From: Bacteroidales bacterium
GTDB lineage: Bacteria; Bacteroidota; Bacteroidia; Bacteroidales; 4484-276
Assembly (NCBI GenBank): GCA_029939965.1
Contig: JAOZRY010000207.1
Location: 1 to 6,075, forward strand
Direction of reading: 5' to 3'
Length of the DNA stretch: 6,075 nucleotides
Both the position numbers and the translations under genes were made by a program. Within the stretch, counting starts at the first letter, position 1, and every line of letters starts with the position of its first letter. The notes under the pieces are model-generated. The model had not been told where the DNA came from. It was given only the letters and a program-made list of their open reading frames with translations, and made no database searches. Of this stretch, positions 3,951 through 6,075 are shown one piece after another.

Positions 3951-5785
3951 AATTAAAAATAAGAATCACCCTGTCCCTTTTTATTTTGCTAACAGGATTT
4001 AACCTGTTCGCCCAGCACCCGTCCAAAACCCAAATCATCCAGTCGCACGATTATTATTATGGCATGGGTGTTCACAACGATGAAAACCGTGCCCGCGAAG
4101 AGGCAGTACGCGAACTGAGCGAAATGATTTCGGTTACCATTGCCAGCCAGTTCGAGTTTATCGGCACCGAAACCAAAATGAAATACGAGGAGTTTGCCTC
4201 ATCGGTAATTAAAACCTATGCCACCGCCACCCTGAAAAATGTTGAGCAAATACGCAGCATCACACCAAACGGGCAGGTGGAAATATTATGCTATATGTCG
4301 AAAGCACGGGTAAAAAAACTCTACAACGAACGGGCAGGGATGGCTTACCGAATGTACACAAACGGCATTGATAATCGCGACCGGGGCAACCTGGCCTTTG
4401 CATTGAAGAATTTTTATTTTGCCAACCTGCTTATTAAATCCATCCCCGAAGAGCGCATTATCGTCAGCAATAACGAGATCAGCCTTCTAATCCCGCGTGC
4501 CATAAATCAAATATTGCGCAATGTTAAATTTACACTTACCTGCGACAAAATGAAAAACCGCCGTGAGCGCAGGCTGAGTTTTGATGTAACTTTTGAAGAC
4601 AAACCGGTGTCGTTGTTGCACTTTCGGTTTTGGGACGGCAACCAGAATGCTGGTAACGGCCAGGTGCGCGACGGGCAAACCACCATCAGGTTGGCCGGCA
4701 ATAGCGTGGTTTTTGATGAACTTAAAATATCTGTCGAATATGAATATTACAACGCCCGGCGCGAGTTCCAGGCTGTGGAAGATATTTGGGAGGTTGTAAC
4801 GCCCCCAACTTTCAGTAACCAACACATCATCGATCTCACCAAGCAGATCATTATTGATGAACCCAAACCGGTTGGCATAAATATACCGGCAACTACAAAT
4901 ATGATCCTTAAAATGGAGCAGGGCACTCACGTGGCCGAGGAACTGTTGTTAAACTCAAATGCATTTATTGCCATCCTCGAAAAGGGGGATATTTTGGAAG
5001 TAGAAAAACTTTATGGGGACGATCCGTTTATTAGTTCCAAAATAACATCGTACATTAAACATAACAGCCCTAAACCTGCGCCCGGCGATATTGAGGCTTC
5101 GGTAAATAAAACCCGATTAGGCTACGAAATTCGTAAACTTGAGGTAAACCACAACTACCCAAGTTTGCACAAACAAGCCACCGAATACCTTGTACTCGAT
5201 TTTGATACCACAGGAACATTAATCGATTTTAACCTTTGCATTACCGATGACCTGTACGAAAAGTTTACCATGCAGGCCGGTTATGGCAACGATTGGGGCA
5301 ACCGGCAGGAGATCGTCAGGTTTATCGAAAAGTACCGCACAGCTTTTCTTACCCGCGATATGGAAACCATAAATTTGATGTTTGCCGATGAAGCGTTGAT
5401 TTTAATTGGCCGGAAGATAAAAGTCAGCGATAACCCCGATAATGAAGTTGCATACCAGCAGTTACCCGGCCAACCAGATTATGAGCAAATTAAACTCACC
5501 AAAGAGGAATATCTAACCCGGCAGAAAAGGATTTTCGACGATCAGAAAGATATCTTTATCGATTTCAGTACTTTCGAAATTGTAAAGAAAAACAACGCCG
5601 CCGGGGTTTATGGTGTGGAGATGCGCCAGAATTATTCTTCAACAACTTACGCCGACGAAGGCTACCTTTTCCTGCTCATCGACTTCAACAATACCGACCC
5701 ACTTATTTATATCCGTGCCTGGCAGCCCAACGAATGGGATTCGGCGGCGTTGGTCAATACATCAAATTTCAGGGTTTATAAGTGA
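3947..5785 (+). CDS. Exported protein with LPP20-like and NTF2/SnoaL-like regions
   Basis: This is a 612-residue secreted or periplasmic protein of unknown function. Residues 1-23 are a signal peptide (basic start, LFILLTGFNLFAQ) with no lipobox Cys. Residues 35-125 resemble LPP20-type domains (YYYGMGVHNDENRAREEAVRELSEMISVTI, a strand-helix module of bacterial envelope proteins). Residues 126-185 are helical and TPR-like. Residues 190-275 look beta-rich. Residues 452-595 resemble an NTF2/SnoaL-like cone (RFIEKYRTAFLTRDMETINLMFADEALILIG ... GYLFLLIDFNN...LIYIRAWQP). These assignments are by pattern only. The ATG overlaps the hicB stop as ATGA, suggesting translational coupling. The base composition is visibly richer in G+C than the TA genes upstream, so this may be older host sequence with TA modules placed in front. 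A truncated paralogue start occurs twice upstream (1205 and 2600). Confidence 0.72.
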   Translation: MKLKIRITLSLFILLTGFNLFAQHPSKTQIIQSHDYYYGMGVHNDENRAREEAVRELSEMISVTIASQFEFIGTETKMKYEEFASSVIKTYATATLKNVEQIRSITPNGQVEILCYMSKARVKKLYNERAGMAYRMYTNGIDNRDRGNLAFALKNFYFANLLIKSIPEERIIVSNNEISLLIPRAINQILRNVKFTLTCDKMKNRRERRLSFDVTFEDKPVSLLHFRFWDGNQNAGNGQVRDGQTTIRLAGNSVVFDELKISVEYEYYNARREFQAVEDIWEVVTPPTFSNQHIIDLTKQIIIDEPKPVGINIPATTNMILKMEQGTHVAEELLLNSNAFIAILEKGDILEVEKLYGDDPFISSKITSYIKHNSPKPAPGDIEASVNKTRLGYEIRKLEVNHNYPSLHKQATEYLVLDFDTTGTLIDFNLCITDDLYEKFTMQAGYGNDWGNRQEIVRFIEKYRTAFLTRDMETINLMFADEALILIGRKIKVSDNPDNEVAYQQLPGQPDYEQIKLTKEEYLTRQKRIFDDQKDIFIDFSTFEIVKKNNAAGVYGVEMRQNYSSTTYADEGYLFLLIDFNNTDPLIYIRAWQPNEWDSAALVNTSNFRVYK

Positions 5786-6012
5786 TTTATAAGCTGCCTG
5801 CTGATCTTTCGGGAAAGCCCCAAGTATTCGTGGATGTAATTGTTTGATATTATGTATCTTCCCGGTATTTTAATTTGGGTGGTTTTTTTTTAAACATGAT
5901 TTGCAATTTAGAGTTTGTTTATATAAGTAGTTGGTTTCTTTTTTAAAAAATGGAATATTTGGAAAAAAATCATTTAACACAATAATGACAATTTTTAATA
6001 AATAGTTTGAGC
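5786..6012. other. A/T-rich intergenic region after the exported-protein gene
   Basis: No convincing gene was found here. A short CTTTC-GG-GAAAG stem lies at 5806-5817 without a following T-run. A run of nine T follows GGTGG at 5883-5891, which could end the hicAB/exported-protein transcript, but the stem before it (CCC with GGG around 5854-5879) is too weak to call. No perfect TAnnTTTG box was found on the forward strand. Confidence 0.4.
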
Positions 6013-6075
6013 ATGGGACGAAGCGGCAGGGATTGGAGTGGTAGCTTGCTGAAGTGGCCGCTGATATTTTTGTTG
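6013..6075 (+). other. G-rich structured element or start of a gene, cut by the window end
   Basis: A frame from ATG 6013 stays open for 21 codons to the edge (MGRSGRDWSGSLLKWPLIFL...), so it may be the start of a protein with an N-terminal hydrophobic segment. Alternatively it is non-coding: AGCGGC (6022-6027) pairs with GCCGCT (6057-6062), AGCTTGCT at 6042-6049 forms a small inner stem, and TATTTTTGTTG follows, a terminator-like layout. The stretch GCGGCAGGGATTGGAG resembles a G-rich intergenic element I remember from Bacteroidota genomes; this is memory only. The sequence cannot decide between the two. Confidence 0.35.

Noticed and set aside
4593..4799. A 68-codon forward frame, and another at 5610-5792
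   Set aside because: These are alternate-frame shadows of the exported-protein gene with arginine/serine-rich nonsense composition.
4487..4930. A 147-codon reverse frame, with a further reverse frame at 4507-4701
   Set aside because: Both are shadows within the exported-protein gene, with no recognisable domain or promoter; the forward gene is continuous and has a signal peptide.

Overview
The window looks like an accessory stretch of a Bacteroidota chromosome, probably Bacteroidia or Cytophagia-like. The grounds are perfect TAnnTTTG -7 promoter boxes upstream of several genes, an almost complete lack of Shine-Dalgarno sequences, short A/T-rich leaders, and an exported protein whose signal peptide ends in the typical LFAQ. 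No transposase, integrase, tRNA, rRNA or CRISPR array is visible.

Positions 1-3406 are a dense array of small toxin-antitoxin (TA) genes built on a tandem duplication. The repeat period is 1395 bp: 310-1758 and 1705-3153 read identically, 1449 bp without a difference that I could find. Each unit holds, in order: the 3' end of a forward antitoxin gene; a frameshifted relic of its RelE-like toxin; a complete reverse-strand antitoxin/RelE pair; a divergent forward 68-codon antitoxin-like orphan; a 29-codon relic of an exported-protein gene; an AT-rich hairpin; a promoter; and the next forward antitoxin. The forward antitoxin occurs three times: a diverged A type at 22 and identical B types at 1417 and 2812. 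Only the third has an intact toxin (3062-3406). The other two toxins carry the same 157-bp deletion.

Positions 3485-3950 hold a compact hicA-hicB TA pair. hicB overlaps by ATGA the start of a 612-codon gene (3947-5785) for a secreted protein with an LPP20-like N-terminal region and an NTF2/SnoaL-like C-terminal region. The 29-codon relic in each repeat unit matches the first ~32 codons of this gene, so the 'TA genes, then exported protein' layout seems to have occurred more than once here. Most of the upstream exported gene was then lost.

Positions 5786-6075 are mostly non-coding and A/T-rich. They end in a G-rich structured element, or the start of another gene, cut by the window edge.

Functionally, the window encodes one intact forward RelE-like toxin with three antitoxin copies, two identical reverse RelE pairs, two orphan antitoxin-like genes and one HicAB pair. 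The most informative point is the junction at 1705-1758, where a B-type antitoxin is fused to the A-type truncated toxin. That is the signature expected of unequal crossing-over between TA paralogues.
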